64,000 bases of DNA from Rasiella rasia (GTDB lineage: Bacteria; Bacteroidota; Bacteroidia; Flavobacteriales; Flavobacteriaceae). The translations under genes and the position numbers were made by a program. Each line of letters begins with the position of its first letter. The first letter of the stretch is position 1. Below are positions 52,198-62,353 of this stretch, piece by piece. The stretch lies in assembly GCF_011044175.1 (NCBI RefSeq), contig NZ_CP049057.1, positions 2,061,501 to 2,125,500 on the forward strand. Direction: 5' to 3'. The notes under the pieces were generated by a model. It saw only the letters and a program-made list of their open reading frames with translations, was not told the DNA's origin and did not search any database.

Positions 52198-54297
52198 ATG
52201 GCTCGACAGATTAATGTAGCACTTATCGGGAATCCTAACACGGGTAAAACATCTGTTTTTAATAGACTCACAGGGCTGAACCAAAAAGTTGGAAATTATC
52301 CCGGAATCACTGTTGAGAAAAAAGAAGGAATCTGCAAATTAGACCGCGGACTCAAAGCGCACGTTATTGACCTTCCTGGAACGTATAGTTTGAATGCATC
52401 TTCTCTAGATGAAAATGTAGTGATAGAGCTGCTACTAAATAAAAACGACAAAGATTTTCCCGATGTAGCCGTAGTAGTTGCCGATGTAGAAAACCTAAAA
52501 CGAAATTTGCTGCTATTTACGCAGATAAAAGATTTAGGAATCCCAACTATTTTAGCAATAAACATGTCTGATAGAATGACCCGAAAGGCCATTTCTATAG
52601 ATATTGAAGTGTTAGAAGATAAGTTAGAGACTAAAATTGCGTTGATTAGCTCACGAAAAAATGAAGGGTTTGATATCCTTACCGAATATATCGCGAACCA
52701 CGCAACGCTTTCAACCAAGCCTTGTGTAAATGCCTCTGTTATTGCGCCAGACTATTTTGAACGTCTTCGTAAAGCATTTCCAAACCAAGATTTATATAAG
52801 CTTTGGTTGGTTATTACACAAGATGTTAACTTTGGTAAGTTAGAACGTGGTGAACTTAATACCATCGCTACATTTCAGACTGAAAGCAAAAGTAATTTAA
52901 AGCGTCTTCAGCAAAAAGAGACCATCGCTCGCTACCAATTTATAAACGGTGTTTTAAAAGAAACCCTTACTATAGACACGGCAAATGCAAAAGATTTTAG
53001 AAGCAGCTTAGATCGTATTTTAACGCATAAAATCTGGGGGTACGTTATTTTCTTCGGCATTCTACTCCTTATTTTTCAAGCTATTTTTGACTGGAGTAGC
53101 TACCCGATGGACTTTATAGACACCTCGTTTGCGCAATTGAGTGAATGGGTTAAAAACACATTGCCGGCGGGTGATTTTACCAACCTTCTTGCCGAAGGAA
53201 TTATTTCTGGGTTAGGAGGGATTATCATTTTTATTCCACAAATTGCATTTCTCTTTTTATTTATTGCCATACTCGAAGAAAGCGGCTATATGAGTCGTGT
53301 TGTGTTTTTAATGGATCGAATTATGCGACGCTTTGGTTTGAGCGGAAAAAGCGTTGTACCACTAGTTTCTGGAACAGCCTGTGCCATTCCTGCAATTATG
53401 GCGACTCGCAATATAGAAAGTTGGAAAGAGCGATTGATTACCATTTTGGTTACTCCTTTTACCACCTGCTCGGCACGACTACCTGTGTATTTAATAATCA
53501 TTGCACTGGTAATTCCAGACCAACGAGTTTTAGGAATTTTTAGTCTTCAAGGGCTTACGTTAATGTTTTTATATCTCTTAGGATTTGGAGCCGCGTTATT
53601 TTCGGCTTGGTTGCTCAACAAAACATTAAAAATTCGAAGCAAAACCTTCTTTGTTGTTGAAATGCCTAATTACAAAGTACCCATGTTTAAAAATGTTGCC
53701 ATTACGGTAATTGAAAAAACAAAGTCTTTTGTAGTAGGAGCGGGTAAAATTATATTAGCTATTTCAATTATTCTATGGGTACTTGCAAGTTACGGACCAG
53801 GAGATTTTAACAATGCTTCGGAAATCGTCGCACAACAAGCTAATGCAGAGAACCTTTCCGAAGAAGAACTAGAAACTAAAATTGCTTCGTATAAATTAGA
53901 ACACAGTTATATTGGTATTCTGGGTAAAGGCATAGAGCCTGCTGTAGAACCATTGGGCTACGATTGGAAAATTGGAATTGCCATTGTAAGTTCTTTTGCC
54001 GCTCGTGAAGTATTTGTAGGTACCCTCGCTACTATATACAGCGTAGGGAGCGAAGAAGAAGAAACTATAAAAAACCGTATGGCAGCCGAAGTTAACCCTG
54101 TTTTAGGAACCCCGCAATTTAACTTTGCTAGCGGTGTCTCACTTTTGCTATTTTATGCTTTTGCTATGCAATGTATGAGTACACTTGCCGTTGTGAGACG
54201 TGAAACCAATAGCTGGAAATGGCCTCTTTGGCAGCTAATAGCCATGAGTGCTATTGCCTATGTCGTGGCGCTAGCAGCTTATCAATTTTTAAAGTAA
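52198..54297 (+). CDS. feoB: Ferrous iron transporter FeoB
   Basis: A 699-residue inner-membrane Fe2+ importer. The N-terminal G domain has GNPNTGKTSVFNRLTG (11-26), DLPGTYSLN (G3) and NMSDRM (G4). The membrane part has the two gate regions (EESGYMSRVVFLMDRIMRRFGLSGKSVVPLVSGTACAIPAIMATRNI and the later SFAAREVFVGTLATIY). The length is typical. It forms feoA-feoB plus a small downstream gene for a Cys-rich membrane protein. Confidence 0.95.
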   Translation: MARQINVALIGNPNTGKTSVFNRLTGLNQKVGNYPGITVEKKEGICKLDRGLKAHVIDLPGTYSLNASSLDENVVIELLLNKNDKDFPDVAVVVADVENLKRNLLLFTQIKDLGIPTILAINMSDRMTRKAISIDIEVLEDKLETKIALISSRKNEGFDILTEYIANHATLSTKPCVNASVIAPDYFERLRKAFPNQDLYKLWLVITQDVNFGKLERGELNTIATFQTESKSNLKRLQQKETIARYQFINGVLKETLTIDTANAKDFRSSLDRILTHKIWGYVIFFGILLLIFQAIFDWSSYPMDFIDTSFAQLSEWVKNTLPAGDFTNLLAEGIISGLGGIIIFIPQIAFLFLFIAILEESGYMSRVVFLMDRIMRRFGLSGKSVVPLVSGTACAIPAIMATRNIESWKERLITILVTPFTTCSARLPVYLIIIALVIPDQRVLGIFSLQGLTLMFLYLLGFGAALFSAWLLNKTLKIRSKTFFVVEMPNYKVPMFKNVAITVIEKTKSFVVGAGKIILAISIILWVLASYGPGDFNNASEIVAQQANAENLSEEELETKIASYKLEHSYIGILGKGIEPAVEPLGYDWKIGIAIVSSFAAREVFVGTLATIYSVGSEEEETIKNRMAAEVNPVLGTPQFNFASGVSLLLFYAFAMQCMSTLAVVRRETNSWKWPLWQLIAMSAIAYVVALAAYQFLK

Positions 54298-54306
54298 TTT
54301 TGTAAT

Positions 54307-54465
54307 ATGCAGACTTTTCTTGTCATTCTTACCTTTTTATTCGCCTTGGGCTACTTGCTCAAAAAATTTGTATGGACGCCCGTATTTGAGTCCAGAAACA
54401 CTTCTTCGAGCACCCTAGATGGCAACAAAATGAAATGTGGTAAAAATGACTGCGGGTGTCATTAA
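54307..54465 (+). CDS. FeoB-associated Cys-rich membrane protein
   Basis: A 52-residue protein, ATG at 54307 and TAA at 54463-54465, starting 9 bp after feoB. It has a single N-terminal hydrophobic segment (TFLVILTFLFALGYLL, residues 3-18) followed by a short polar tail ending in CGKNDCGCH, which gives three cysteines and a terminal His. This layout (one TM, C-terminal Cys cluster, next to feoB) is that of the FeoB-associated Cys-rich family. A role in handing over or sensing Fe2+ at the membrane is inferred. Confidence 0.8.
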   Translation: MQTFLVILTFLFALGYLLKKFVWTPVFESRNTSSSTLDGNKMKCGKNDCGCH

Positions 54466-54477
54466 CCATTTATCATT

Positions 54478-56964
54478 CTATTTCTCTGGATTAAGTATAC
54501 GCTCAATTCTTGCAATAGCATCTTCATAATGGTAGCGTGACACTTTATTTATACCTATGTTCTTTGCAGTTCGTAATTGGCGCTGCAGCGCAACCAACTC
54601 ACCACGCACCAATGGGCGTACATCGCTAGTGCTTACATTAAAAACTAACGTGCTTTCAAAACCAACTCTGCCGCGTCTGGCAGTTGGTCCTTTATCTGTC
54701 ATAAGATACTCCATACGATCTAGATAAGAGCGTTGCAAATTTCTTCTATAGATGTCTACATTACCTCCTCTACTAGCTTCACTCCATAGGCCAGAACGCA
54801 ACTCTTGAAGCATATCTAGAGCCGAATAATATTGATCTCCTGTAGTTTCGGCATCTATTAAACGCCCAATTCTGTCGAAACTCAACAAATTATTAAGGTG
54901 GCGTGATTGTAGTCTTCGCATACGTTCAAAATAACCTGCGTGATCAATATTCTGCAAAATAGTAGGATCTAATAGCCACTCGGGTGTTTCAAAAACATTG
55001 TTATGCAACCATTGCATTGATTGTTGTTGCTCGTCCTTGTCTACATGTGTATAAATAGCACCCCCTTGTTTAGGAGTTTTTATATTTTCGAACACGCCTC
55101 CAATATTGGTTACTACATGCCCCGCATAACGACTGTAAACACCTAGTAATTCTCCGTATAATTCTTCAAGATCATTATAATTGTTTGTTCGGTTGCTCGT
55201 CCAATTTGGTAAATTACTGGCAACATATTTTAAGTTAGCAATTCCATAGTCACTTGCTTTTCTAGGATTATTACCTATACCTTCTGTTTGAGATTGTGGG
55301 TCGAAACGGCTTGATTGTCTTCCAAATTTATAGATGGGGTCGTCTCCTTTTGCTTCTATCCAAGATGTTAACGTCGTTTTCTCCGCTTCTGCAGAATTTG
55401 CACCTGGGATTACGCGATAGCCCCAGTTGGTAGCATAATGATCGTACGGACCCATTTGGCGTATAAATCTGATATTTTCATCGCCTGGCTGTGCAATATA
55501 ATTGTATCGCGCATAATCCATTAAACTAGCCGCAATTCCGTTCTTTTGAGTAAAGGTCCCGCTTCTATAATCTTCTACATCGTAGGCGTAACTTGCTGCC
55601 ATATTGTGAGGAAATCCTAAGGCGTGCCCCACTTCATGTGCTATTACCATACGCATCATCTCGCCAATTTCTTCATCGGGTGTATTGAGGGTTCTTGCTG
55701 AAGGGTTTGCAGCCCCTGTTTCTAACATATATCTGTTCCTGTAACTGCGCAAGTGATTGTGATACCAAATTATATCACTTTCAATAATTTCACCGCTTCG
55801 AGGATCCGAAACGCTAGGCCCAACAGCATTTCTTGTAGTGCTAGCAACATACCGTACCACCGAATATCTAATATCTTCTGGACTAAATTCTGGGTCCTCT
55901 TCTGGGGTAGGAGCATCTTTAGCGATAATGGCGTTTTTAAACCCAGCCGATTCAAACGGTTTTTGCCAATCTTCTATTCCTTGCTTAATATATTTTTGCA
56001 AGTTTTCTGGAGTACCAGGATCTAAATAGTAAACAATAGGCTTTATAGGTTCAACCAGCTCGCCACGCGCGTAAGCTGCTGGATCTTTTGGCTCTAATCT
56101 CCAGCGACGTATGTACGTTTTCTGATCTGCCTTAAGCTCATCACTTCCAAAATCGTATTGACTTACTGTGAAAAATCCAACCCGAGGATCAAACAAACGC
56201 GGTTGCATTGGTTCTTCGGGAAGCAAAATCATAGATTGGTTCATCTGTAAGCTAATAGTCTGGGTGGCAGAATTAGATGGTGGCTCAGAAGCATCGTAGG
56301 TTACATCTTGTTTTACTTCAATATTTAGCGGAAAACTTTTCACGCTATTAATAAAGCTTCGACTGGCGTCCAACTTTTTCACTTTGTACTGTTTCCGAAG
56401 TCGTGTACCTAAGCCACTAATTGCTTTTACATCACTAGTAAAAAACTTGGTAACATCTATCACCACCGCAGTGCTATCGTTATTAACTGCCTTTATATCG
56501 AACGCAAATAATGTAGGTTCATAATTGTTCACCGAAACCGATTTACTAATTGCTTTGGTACTATCTGCAATGTTCGTATAGCTTTTAACTTTCAGCAGCA
56601 GTTTATCCTGAAAGCGTTCCCAATGTACCACTTGCTCATTGGTTTTAGAGCCCGCATTTACATAACCACCTCCAAGGCCCGTAGGTATTTGGGCAATTCT
56701 ACTTACCCATAGCATGTCTTTTTTATAGAGATTGGTTGGAATCTCGTAGAAAAATTTTTCTTTAATTTTATGTACTACAAAAAGACCGCTATCACTCACC
56801 GCCTCTTTGGTAATCACCTTATTATAAGGTTGAATTCCATTTTTATCTGTTTTCTTTTTTTCTTTTGCCTCGGTAACTTTTGCAGGTGCTTTTTTCTTTT
56901 TTGACACGGTTCCGCAAGAGGCGAGAAGAGCGGTAAATACGAGTAGGAGAAGCGTTTTTTTCAT
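54478..56964 (-). CDS. Zinc-dependent metalloprotease lipoprotein (DUF5117/DUF4953 type)
   Basis: An 828-residue exported protein with a lipoprotein signal (MKKTLLLLVFTALLASCG; Cys17). The zinc site is IAHEVGHALGFPHNMAASY, a HExxHxxGxxH motif near residue 440. N-terminal (about 40-290) and C-terminal (about 540-820) regions match the DUF5117/DUF4953 metzincin-like family of Bacteroidota envelope proteases. The ATG at 56964 gives a proper lipobox; 12 upstream codons are not signal-like. Substrates are unknown. Confidence 0.85.
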   Translation of the reverse strand: MKKTLLLLVFTALLASCGTVSKKKKAPAKVTEAKEKKKTDKNGIQPYNKVITKEAVSDSGLFVVHKIKEKFFYEIPTNLYKKDMLWVSRIAQIPTGLGGGYVNAGSKTNEQVVHWERFQDKLLLKVKSYTNIADSTKAISKSVSVNNYEPTLFAFDIKAVNNDSTAVVIDVTKFFTSDVKAISGLGTRLRKQYKVKKLDASRSFINSVKSFPLNIEVKQDVTYDASEPPSNSATQTISLQMNQSMILLPEEPMQPRLFDPRVGFFTVSQYDFGSDELKADQKTYIRRWRLEPKDPAAYARGELVEPIKPIVYYLDPGTPENLQKYIKQGIEDWQKPFESAGFKNAIIAKDAPTPEEDPEFSPEDIRYSVVRYVASTTRNAVGPSVSDPRSGEIIESDIIWYHNHLRSYRNRYMLETGAANPSARTLNTPDEEIGEMMRMVIAHEVGHALGFPHNMAASYAYDVEDYRSGTFTQKNGIAASLMDYARYNYIAQPGDENIRFIRQMGPYDHYATNWGYRVIPGANSAEAEKTTLTSWIEAKGDDPIYKFGRQSSRFDPQSQTEGIGNNPRKASDYGIANLKYVASNLPNWTSNRTNNYNDLEELYGELLGVYSRYAGHVVTNIGGVFENIKTPKQGGAIYTHVDKDEQQQSMQWLHNNVFETPEWLLDPTILQNIDHAGYFERMRRLQSRHLNNLLSFDRIGRLIDAETTGDQYYSALDMLQELRSGLWSEASRGGNVDIYRRNLQRSYLDRMEYLMTDKGPTARRGRVGFESTLVFNVSTSDVRPLVRGELVALQRQLRTAKNIGINKVSRYHYEDAIARIERILNPEK

Positions 56965-57037
56965 GAAGATGCGTTTTGCAGAACAAATTACGCATATCAT
57001 AATAAAAAACCTACGTTAGCTGTCTTCTTCGGAAATT

Positions 57038-57487
57038 TTACTTGATTACCACATCTATCACTAATTTATAATCGAGCGCTGCAGTACCTGTTTCTGAAGT
57101 CGGATACGGGTTTATTGCTGTGGCTATAAGCGTTGTCTTTCCGCTTTGATAAAATGTGTGGTTATTAGTTTCTCCAGGTTTTAGCTTACCAAAAATAAGT
57201 TCGTTACTCTCTACAGTCATCTCGTCTTCACTAGTTTCTACTAACAATTTGGCGCGACCTTGCCAAAAACAATTGGTGCCTGTTGGGCATCTCGAGTCTT
57301 CCATCACCTCTTTAAAGTGCACTTTTAACGAACCTAGCATTACATGTTCACCCAACGCCAAGATGATTGTCTGGTTTTTGAGCTCTGCTGTTGTTTGTGA
57401 AGTGGGGTTAGCCACCGCATCGGCCGTATTTTTTGGCGTCCCACATGAGGCAATTGTGATAAAAGATAGAAGAATAAGTTTGTACAT
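57038..57487 (-). CDS. Small lipoprotein with RCPxGxxCxWxGxA motif, function unknown
   Basis: A 149-residue predicted lipoprotein (MYKLILLSFITIASCG; Cys15). A mature beta-rich domain carries SRCPTGTNCFWQGRAKLLVE, a two-cysteine motif found in many small secreted proteins of unknown role; the two Cys probably form a disulfide. A short inverted repeat, TTTATGC and GCATAAA (57490-57510), lies directly upstream of the start codon. It could be a leader hairpin. No functional partner is evident from the neighbours. Confidence 0.7.
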   Translation of the reverse strand: MYKLILLSFITIASCGTPKNTADAVANPTSQTTAELKNQTIILALGEHVMLGSLKVHFKEVMEDSRCPTGTNCFWQGRAKLLVETSEDEMTVESNELIFGKLKPGETNNHTFYQSGKTTLIATAINPYPTSETGTAALDYKLVIDVVIK

Positions 57488-57531
57488 GTTTTATGCTTTA
57501 GAGGCATAAAGATAAAGACTAAATAGTGAGC

Positions 57532-58692
57532 TTAACCACGAAATAAAAAGAAATCATCTTTCATAGGCTCAATCTTTTCGTCTTTATTAGTGATAATATA
57601 TTCTATTGCCAAATCAGTAAATTCTTTTCCTTTTTCAGTAAGTGAAACTATCTCGTCGTCAATCGCTATCATATTATTTTTTAAGGCGAGATTTAAGACG
57701 GTTCGGGATTGTACTTTTTGCCAATTAATATGCTCCTGTAGATGATTAATATGGCGTTCGTTTTCTTCAGAATGATTATTTAAGTGCAATAAAAATGTTA
57801 GTAATGATACTTCTGTACGCTGTTGTTTTTGGCGATATACAACCGCAATTAACCCTTTCCGCGGAGCGAATAAATACACGCCTAAAAAGACAATTCCTAG
57901 CATAGTGGTCATGCTTCCAGAAATAGAAGCATCTAATAAATGTGCCAGCCAATATCCTGCAATGGCCGAAAACACACCAAAAAATACTGAAAGTAGCAAC
58001 ATCTTTTTTAAATCTGAAGTTAACAAATAAGCTGTTGCTGCGGGCGCAATCATTAATGCCACGACTAGAATTGCTCCTACCGCATCAAAAGCTCCTACAA
58101 CAGTCACAGAGCTTATAGACATTAGGCCATAATGCATTATTACTGGTGAAATACCGAGTGCAGAGGACAACCCAATATCAAACGTGCTCACTTTTAACTC
58201 TTTGTAAAATAAAATAAGTAATGTAACGGTTATAAACAATATGCCGCCCATAATCCATAGTGATTTTGATCCTACGTCCATACCGCCCATTATCAATCTA
58301 TCGAAAGGTGCAAATGCCAACTCGCCCAATAAAACAGCGTCTACGTCTAGGTGTATATCGTTTGCGTTTTTGGCTATTAATAGTACGCCAATACTAAACA
58401 ACACCGGAAACACTAAACCAATGGCTGTATCTTCTTTCACTAAACCTGTTTTTTGAATAGCTTCTACCAACACCACCGTGATAACTCCAGTTATAGCAGC
58501 AAGTAAAATTAAGAGCGGAGAATTTAAATCGTGTGTGATAAAAAACCCAAGCACTATGCCGGGTAAAATAGAATGACTAATAGCATCGCTTATGAGTGCC
58601 ATTTTACGCAACACCAAAAACACACCAGGAATGGCGCATGCGGCGGCTACCACTGCCGCAATAAGTTGTATTTCAATTTGCGGGCTAGTCAT
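57532..58692 (-). CDS. Mn/Zn ABC transporter permease with C-terminal winged-helix-like tail (second permease)
   Basis: A 386-residue permease of the ABC-3 family (TroD/MntC/ZnuB type) with 8-9 membrane helices over the first ~285 residues. LRKMALISDAISHSILPGIVLGF (about residues 27-49) and AVGAILVVALMIAPAATAYLL are family signatures. The last ~95 residues are soluble (NHSEENERHINHLQEHI, TVLNLALKNNMI, IVSLTEKGKEFTDLAI), resembling a DtxR-like winged helix. The start overlaps the first permease gene by 8 bp. It ends the six-gene operon. Confidence 0.85.
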   Translation of the reverse strand: MTSPQIEIQLIAAVVAAACAIPGVFLVLRKMALISDAISHSILPGIVLGFFITHDLNSPLLILLAAITGVITVVLVEAIQKTGLVKEDTAIGLVFPVLFSIGVLLIAKNANDIHLDVDAVLLGELAFAPFDRLIMGGMDVGSKSLWIMGGILFITVTLLILFYKELKVSTFDIGLSSALGISPVIMHYGLMSISSVTVVGAFDAVGAILVVALMIAPAATAYLLTSDLKKMLLLSVFFGVFSAIAGYWLAHLLDASISGSMTTMLGIVFLGVYLFAPRKGLIAVVYRQKQQRTEVSLLTFLLHLNNHSEENERHINHLQEHINWQKVQSRTVLNLALKNNMIAIDDEIVSLTEKGKEFTDLAIEYIITNKDEKIEPMKDDFFLFRG

Positions 58693-59809
58693 CTGTTTCT
58701 GATTGATTATACAAATTCTTGGCCTTGGCGAAGCCTTCTTGCGTCATTGCCCATTGTTGACCCGCTAACACAATCCATTGTTTCTCTTCTAATTTCTGAA
58801 GGCTTTTCTTAGTAAAACCTTGAAAATTATTTAAAATTCTAATAGCATGTGGGTGTGAGATATCTTCATGGGTACGAACTATATCATACATAAATTGCAG
58901 AGTCTTCTGAAGTTCTAAATCACGTCTGTTTTGTAAAAATCGCAATTGCCTAAAAAGTAAGCCTCTGCCTGGAGAAAAAATAAATGAAACAAGCACAAAA
59001 ACGGCTGCCACCAACACTATAACTGGCCCTGTTGAAAGATTATTCTGTGAGGCACTAATGGCTGTGCCAAAAACTCCAGAAAACGCACCAAAGATTGCCG
59101 CAAGAAATACCATTACACTAAGTTTATTGGTCCATTGTCGTGCTGCTGCTGCAGGCGCTAATAGCATGGCGCTCATTAACACTACGCCAACGGTTTGTAG
59201 CCCTAAGACAATAGCTAGTACTATGAAAAAAGTAATTAGAACATCTATAAACCTTGTATTAAATCCTAGTGTTTTAGTGTAATCGGCGTCAAACAATAAG
59301 ATTTTGAATTCTTTCCAGAATAGCAGCAGTATAAACAATGCGATTCCGGTAACAACCACCATAAGTTGTACATCACTTTCAACTAGTGTTGCCGCTTGGC
59401 CAAATAAATATTTGTCTAGGCCAGCTTGATTAGCGTTAGGTTGCTTCTGAATAAATGTAAGCAATAACATTCCGAAGCCAAAAAATAACGACAAAATTAG
59501 ACCTAGAGCAGTATCTGTCTTTAAATGTGTTTTTTTAATTATACCCCGAATCCAGAAGGTCCCAAGCAAACCACTTACAAGTGCTCCTAAGAGCAACGTA
59601 TTAGTGTCTTTTGCCCCCGTAATGAGAAAAGCCACGGCAATACCTGGTAATGCGGCATGGCTAATGGCATCTCCCAATAAACTTTGTTTTCGCAATACGG
59701 CAAAACTCCCTAGCATTCCACAAATAGCACCCAATACAGCTGTGCCCAATGTGATAGTGCGCAGGGTGTAGTCTGAGACGACGAGTTGGAAGTATTCGAA
59801 GATAGTCAT
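58685..59809 (-). CDS. Mn/Zn ABC transporter permease with C-terminal winged-helix-like tail (first permease)
   Basis: A 374-residue ABC-3 family permease, paralogous to the following gene. LRKQSLLGDAISHAALPGIAVAFL (about residues 39-62) and TVGVVLMSAMLLAPAAAARQW are conserved. The cytoplasmic tail from about residue 290 (LQNRRDLELQKTLQFMYDIV, ISHPHAIRILNNFQGF, WIVLAGQQWAMTQEGFAKAK) again looks like a winged helix. Two permeases suggest a heterodimer as in TroC-TroD. There is a 98-bp gap between this gene and the ATPase gene upstream. Confidence 0.85.
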   Translation of the reverse strand: MTIFEYFQLVVSDYTLRTITLGTAVLGAICGMLGSFAVLRKQSLLGDAISHAALPGIAVAFLITGAKDTNTLLLGALVSGLLGTFWIRGIIKKTHLKTDTALGLILSLFFGFGMLLLTFIQKQPNANQAGLDKYLFGQAATLVESDVQLMVVVTGIALFILLLFWKEFKILLFDADYTKTLGFNTRFIDVLITFFIVLAIVLGLQTVGVVLMSAMLLAPAAAARQWTNKLSVMVFLAAIFGAFSGVFGTAISASQNNLSTGPVIVLVAAVFVLVSFIFSPGRGLLFRQLRFLQNRRDLELQKTLQFMYDIVRTHEDISHPHAIRILNNFQGFTKKSLQKLEEKQWIVLAGQQWAMTQEGFAKAKNLYNQSETDD

Positions 59810-59907
59810 TGATTTTTGGTCTTTGATCTTAGGTTAATAAACTATTTATTTTCTAGTAAATTTATGGGGAGTGATCTTTATATTTTTTTCAATCTAATGA
59901 CCAACGA

Positions 59908-60645
59908 CTACTTATTCACCGCAACTTTATAATTAATTCCATACGTCTTAGTCAAATTATCGTCATTAAAAATTTCTTTTACAGGGCCTGTCGCAATTTT
60001 CTTAACATTCAAAAAAGTAACCCAATCGAAATATTCTGGCACAGTTTGCAGGTCATGATGCACAACAACAACTGTTTTTCCAGCCTTTCGAAGCTCTTTT
60101 AAAATATTTATAATAGCAATTTCTGTTGTGGCATCTACTCCTTGAAACGGTTCGTCCATAAAGTAGATAGCAGCATTTTGTACAAGTGCTCTAGCCAAGA
60201 AAACACGCTGCTGCTGGCCACCACTTAACTGACTAATTTGTCTGTTTTTAAAAGCTAACATCCCCACTTTTTCTAATGCTTCAAGAGAGGCTTTTTTCTC
60301 TTTACCGCCAGGTCTTTTAATCCAACCCAGTTGCCCGTAAGTCCCCATCATAACAACATCTAATGCGGTGGTGGGAAAATCCCAGTCTACGCTCCCTTTT
60401 TGTGGTACGTATGCCACCAGCTTTCGTTGCTCTTCATAATTTTTACCGTAAATCGTCACGCTCCCTGCGATAGGCTTTAGAATTCCAAGTATGGCTTTAA
60501 TAAGTGTAGACTTACCCGCTCCATTTGGACCAACAATCGCCATTAAAACCCCTTCTGGAACGTGCAAATCTATATCCCACAGTACAGGTTTATAATTATA
60601 CGCAACTGTAAGGTCGTCTACTTGTATGGCAAAGGTTTCCTTCAT
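59908..60645 (-). CDS. Mn/Zn ABC transporter ATP-binding protein
   Basis: A 245-residue ABC ATPase. Walker A is [16 protein letters not shown] (about residues 38-53), the signature is [17 protein letters not shown] (about 142-158), and Walker B is [12 protein letters not shown] (about 162). It includes the [10 protein letters not shown] segment common in Mn/Zn importers such as MntB/TroB. It sits 1 bp downstream of the binding-protein gene and supplies energy to the two permeases. Confidence 0.9.
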   Translation of the reverse strand: MKETFAIQVDDLTVAYNYKPVLWDIDLHVPEGVLMAIVGPNGAGKSTLIKAILGILKPIAGSVTIYGKNYEEQRKLVAYVPQKGSVDWDFPTTALDVVMMGTYGQLGWIKRPGGKEKKASLEALEKVGMLAFKNRQISQLSGGQQQRVFLARALVQNAAIYFMDEPFQGVDATTEIAIINILKELRKAGKTVVVVHHDLQTVPEYFDWVTFLNVKKIATGPVKEIFNDDNLTKTYGINYKVAVNK

Positions 60646-60646
60646 G

Positions 60647-61558
60647 CTATTTCAACTCGCTAACAATGGTGTTAACATTGTACTTAAACATTCCAATATA
60701 TGTTCCTTCGTTCGTGTTTGGGTTTCCTAAGGCATCACTATACAGCGATCCTCCAATTGTTACTTCATTGCCTTTAGACTGAACCGATTGTTGCAAGGCT
60801 TCAATAGTACGTCGTGGCACAGAACTTTCAACAAAAATTGCTTTCACATTATGTGCTATAATAAATTTCGACAAACGTTGTACGTCTTGTACACCAGCTT
60901 CTGTGGCAGTAGATAACCCTTGTAGGCCTACCACTTGAAAATCGTACGCTTTTCCGAAGTAATTAAAAGCATCATGAGCAGTGACTAAAATTCTTTTTTC
61001 CTTCGGAAGGGTTGCAATAGATGCTTTCACTGTTGCTTCTAAATCGTCTAATTGCTGAAGATAATGTTTTTCATTTGCAGCATAATCTGCCGCATGTGCT
61101 GGATCCTGCTCAGATAAGGTTTTGGTCACCTTTTGCGCAAATTGTTTAAAATAGTCAATGTTAAACCACACATGGGGATCGTAGTTAGAAGCAAAATAAT
61201 CTGACCCAATAAGTTCGCTCTTGTCAAGACTTTCTGCCAAAGGCACCTGCACTTTTTGCTGGCGCTCCATCTTCTCAAAAACTTCAACTAGCTTTCCTTC
61301 TAAGTGCAAACCATTGTAAAAAATAATATCTGCCTTGTACAATTTGTTTACATCACCTTCACTCGCTTTGTAAAGGTGTGGGTCTACTCCTGCGCCCATT
61401 AAACCATTTACCTCAACCAAATCTCCACCAATATTTTTTACCAAATCGGTAATCATAGTAGTCGTGGTAACGATGTTCAGTTTTTCTGAGGTAGTTTTTT
61501 CATTCTTACAACTTGAAACAATAAGGGTAAGAAGTACTATTAGTGTTATTTTTTTCAT
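60647..61558 (-). CDS. Mn/Zn ABC transporter substrate-binding lipoprotein (TroA/ZnuA family)
   Basis: A 303-residue lipoprotein ([17 protein letters not shown]; Cys17) of the metal cluster A-I binding group. Metal-ligand regions are [27 protein letters not shown] (first His near residue 62), YDPHVWFN (about 128), [13 protein letters not shown] (about 194) and the C-terminal [15 protein letters not shown] with Asp in SDALG. It has no long His-rich loop of the kind found in ZnuA, which makes Mn2+ (or Fe2+) somewhat more likely; the metal is not settled. Confidence 0.85.
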   Translation of the reverse strand: MKKITLIVLLTLIVSSCKNEKTTSEKLNIVTTTTMITDLVKNIGGDLVEVNGLMGAGVDPHLYKASEGDVNKLYKADIIFYNGLHLEGKLVEVFEKMERQQKVQVPLAESLDKSELIGSDYFASNYDPHVWFNIDYFKQFAQKVTKTLSEQDPAHAADYAANEKHYLQQLDDLEATVKASIATLPKEKRILVTAHDAFNYFGKAYDFQVVGLQGLSTATEAGVQDVQRLSKFIIAHNVKAIFVESSVPRRTIEALQQSVQSKGNEVTIGGSLYSDALGNPNTNEGTYIGMFKYNVNTIVSELK

Positions 61559-61567
61559 GATTTTGTT

Positions 61568-62350
61568 TTACTTCGGAAATCTAAAACTTGCGCCTGCACT
61601 CAATAAAATATCTTGTCCTTCTGTAATGCTTCCACCCACGGTAGCATCTAACTGAAGATTTGGTTTTAACGAATAGGTGATACCTGCATCCCATAAATGA
61701 TTTGCTTGGCTATCTTCGGGAAGATCTCCATAGACTTCGGCATACAGCCCTACATTCTCTGCAACCGAATAGCCGTAAGAAAGGGTATAGATATACGCGA
61801 TTTCTGGAGAATCTGAGCCCCAAGCCGCACCTACATTATAAGAAAGCGAAGACTTTTCACCTAGTGTATGAGCCAATGAAAAACGAAAATCTGCACCTGT
61901 GGTTTCTGGACGGTAATCTGTTCCCGCAGTAAATGGCAGGTACAAATGACCTAAAAGCCCTATTTGGGGTTTCCATCCGTCTTCGTCTGCCACCTCCACT
62001 TTTACACCAGCCAAAAGCGGTGTAAAACCACTCAGCACATTTGAAGCCTCTTGACCGTTATTGCTGAAACGTGTTTCTTCAAAATTCCATCCTAAACGAA
62101 ACTCAAAATTGTCTAACACGCCATACCGTATAAGGGTGGTGTTATATCCATAGGTCTCTGACTTTACATTATTTTCCTCATAGGACGTATAAAATCCTCC
62201 TGCCTCAATTTGCACAAATCCTTTGGGTACCGTAAGTGGTGACTCTGTGGCATCTGGCCTATCTGTTACCATTGCAGGTGTAGTTTCTCCTTCTTGTGCA
62301 TATATAGCAGCAAACATTAGCAAAAATGGAATAAATACTATTTTTTTCAT
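61568..62350 (-). CDS. Outer-membrane beta-barrel protein of the metal operon
   Basis: A 260-residue exported protein with a signal peptide (MKKIVFIPFLLMFAAIYAQ). The mature part alternates amphipathic strands (VQIEAGGFYTSYEENN, FEFRLGWNFEETRF, LDATVGGSI, LLSAGASFRFPK) and ends in Phe-x-x-Pro-Lys, typical of outer-membrane barrels of the transporter (phenol MetA degradation-like) family. Its place between the DtxR-type regulator and the binding protein suggests it passes metal or a metal complex across the outer membrane; this is inference. Confidence 0.7.
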   Translation of the reverse strand: MKKIVFIPFLLMFAAIYAQEGETTPAMVTDRPDATESPLTVPKGFVQIEAGGFYTSYEENNVKSETYGYNTTLIRYGVLDNFEFRLGWNFEETRFSNNGQEASNVLSGFTPLLAGVKVEVADEDGWKPQIGLLGHLYLPFTAGTDYRPETTGADFRFSLAHTLGEKSSLSYNVGAAWGSDSPEIAYIYTLSYGYSVAENVGLYAEVYGDLPEDSQANHLWDAGITYSLKPNLQLDATVGGSITEGQDILLSAGASFRFPK

Positions 62351-62353
62351 GCT

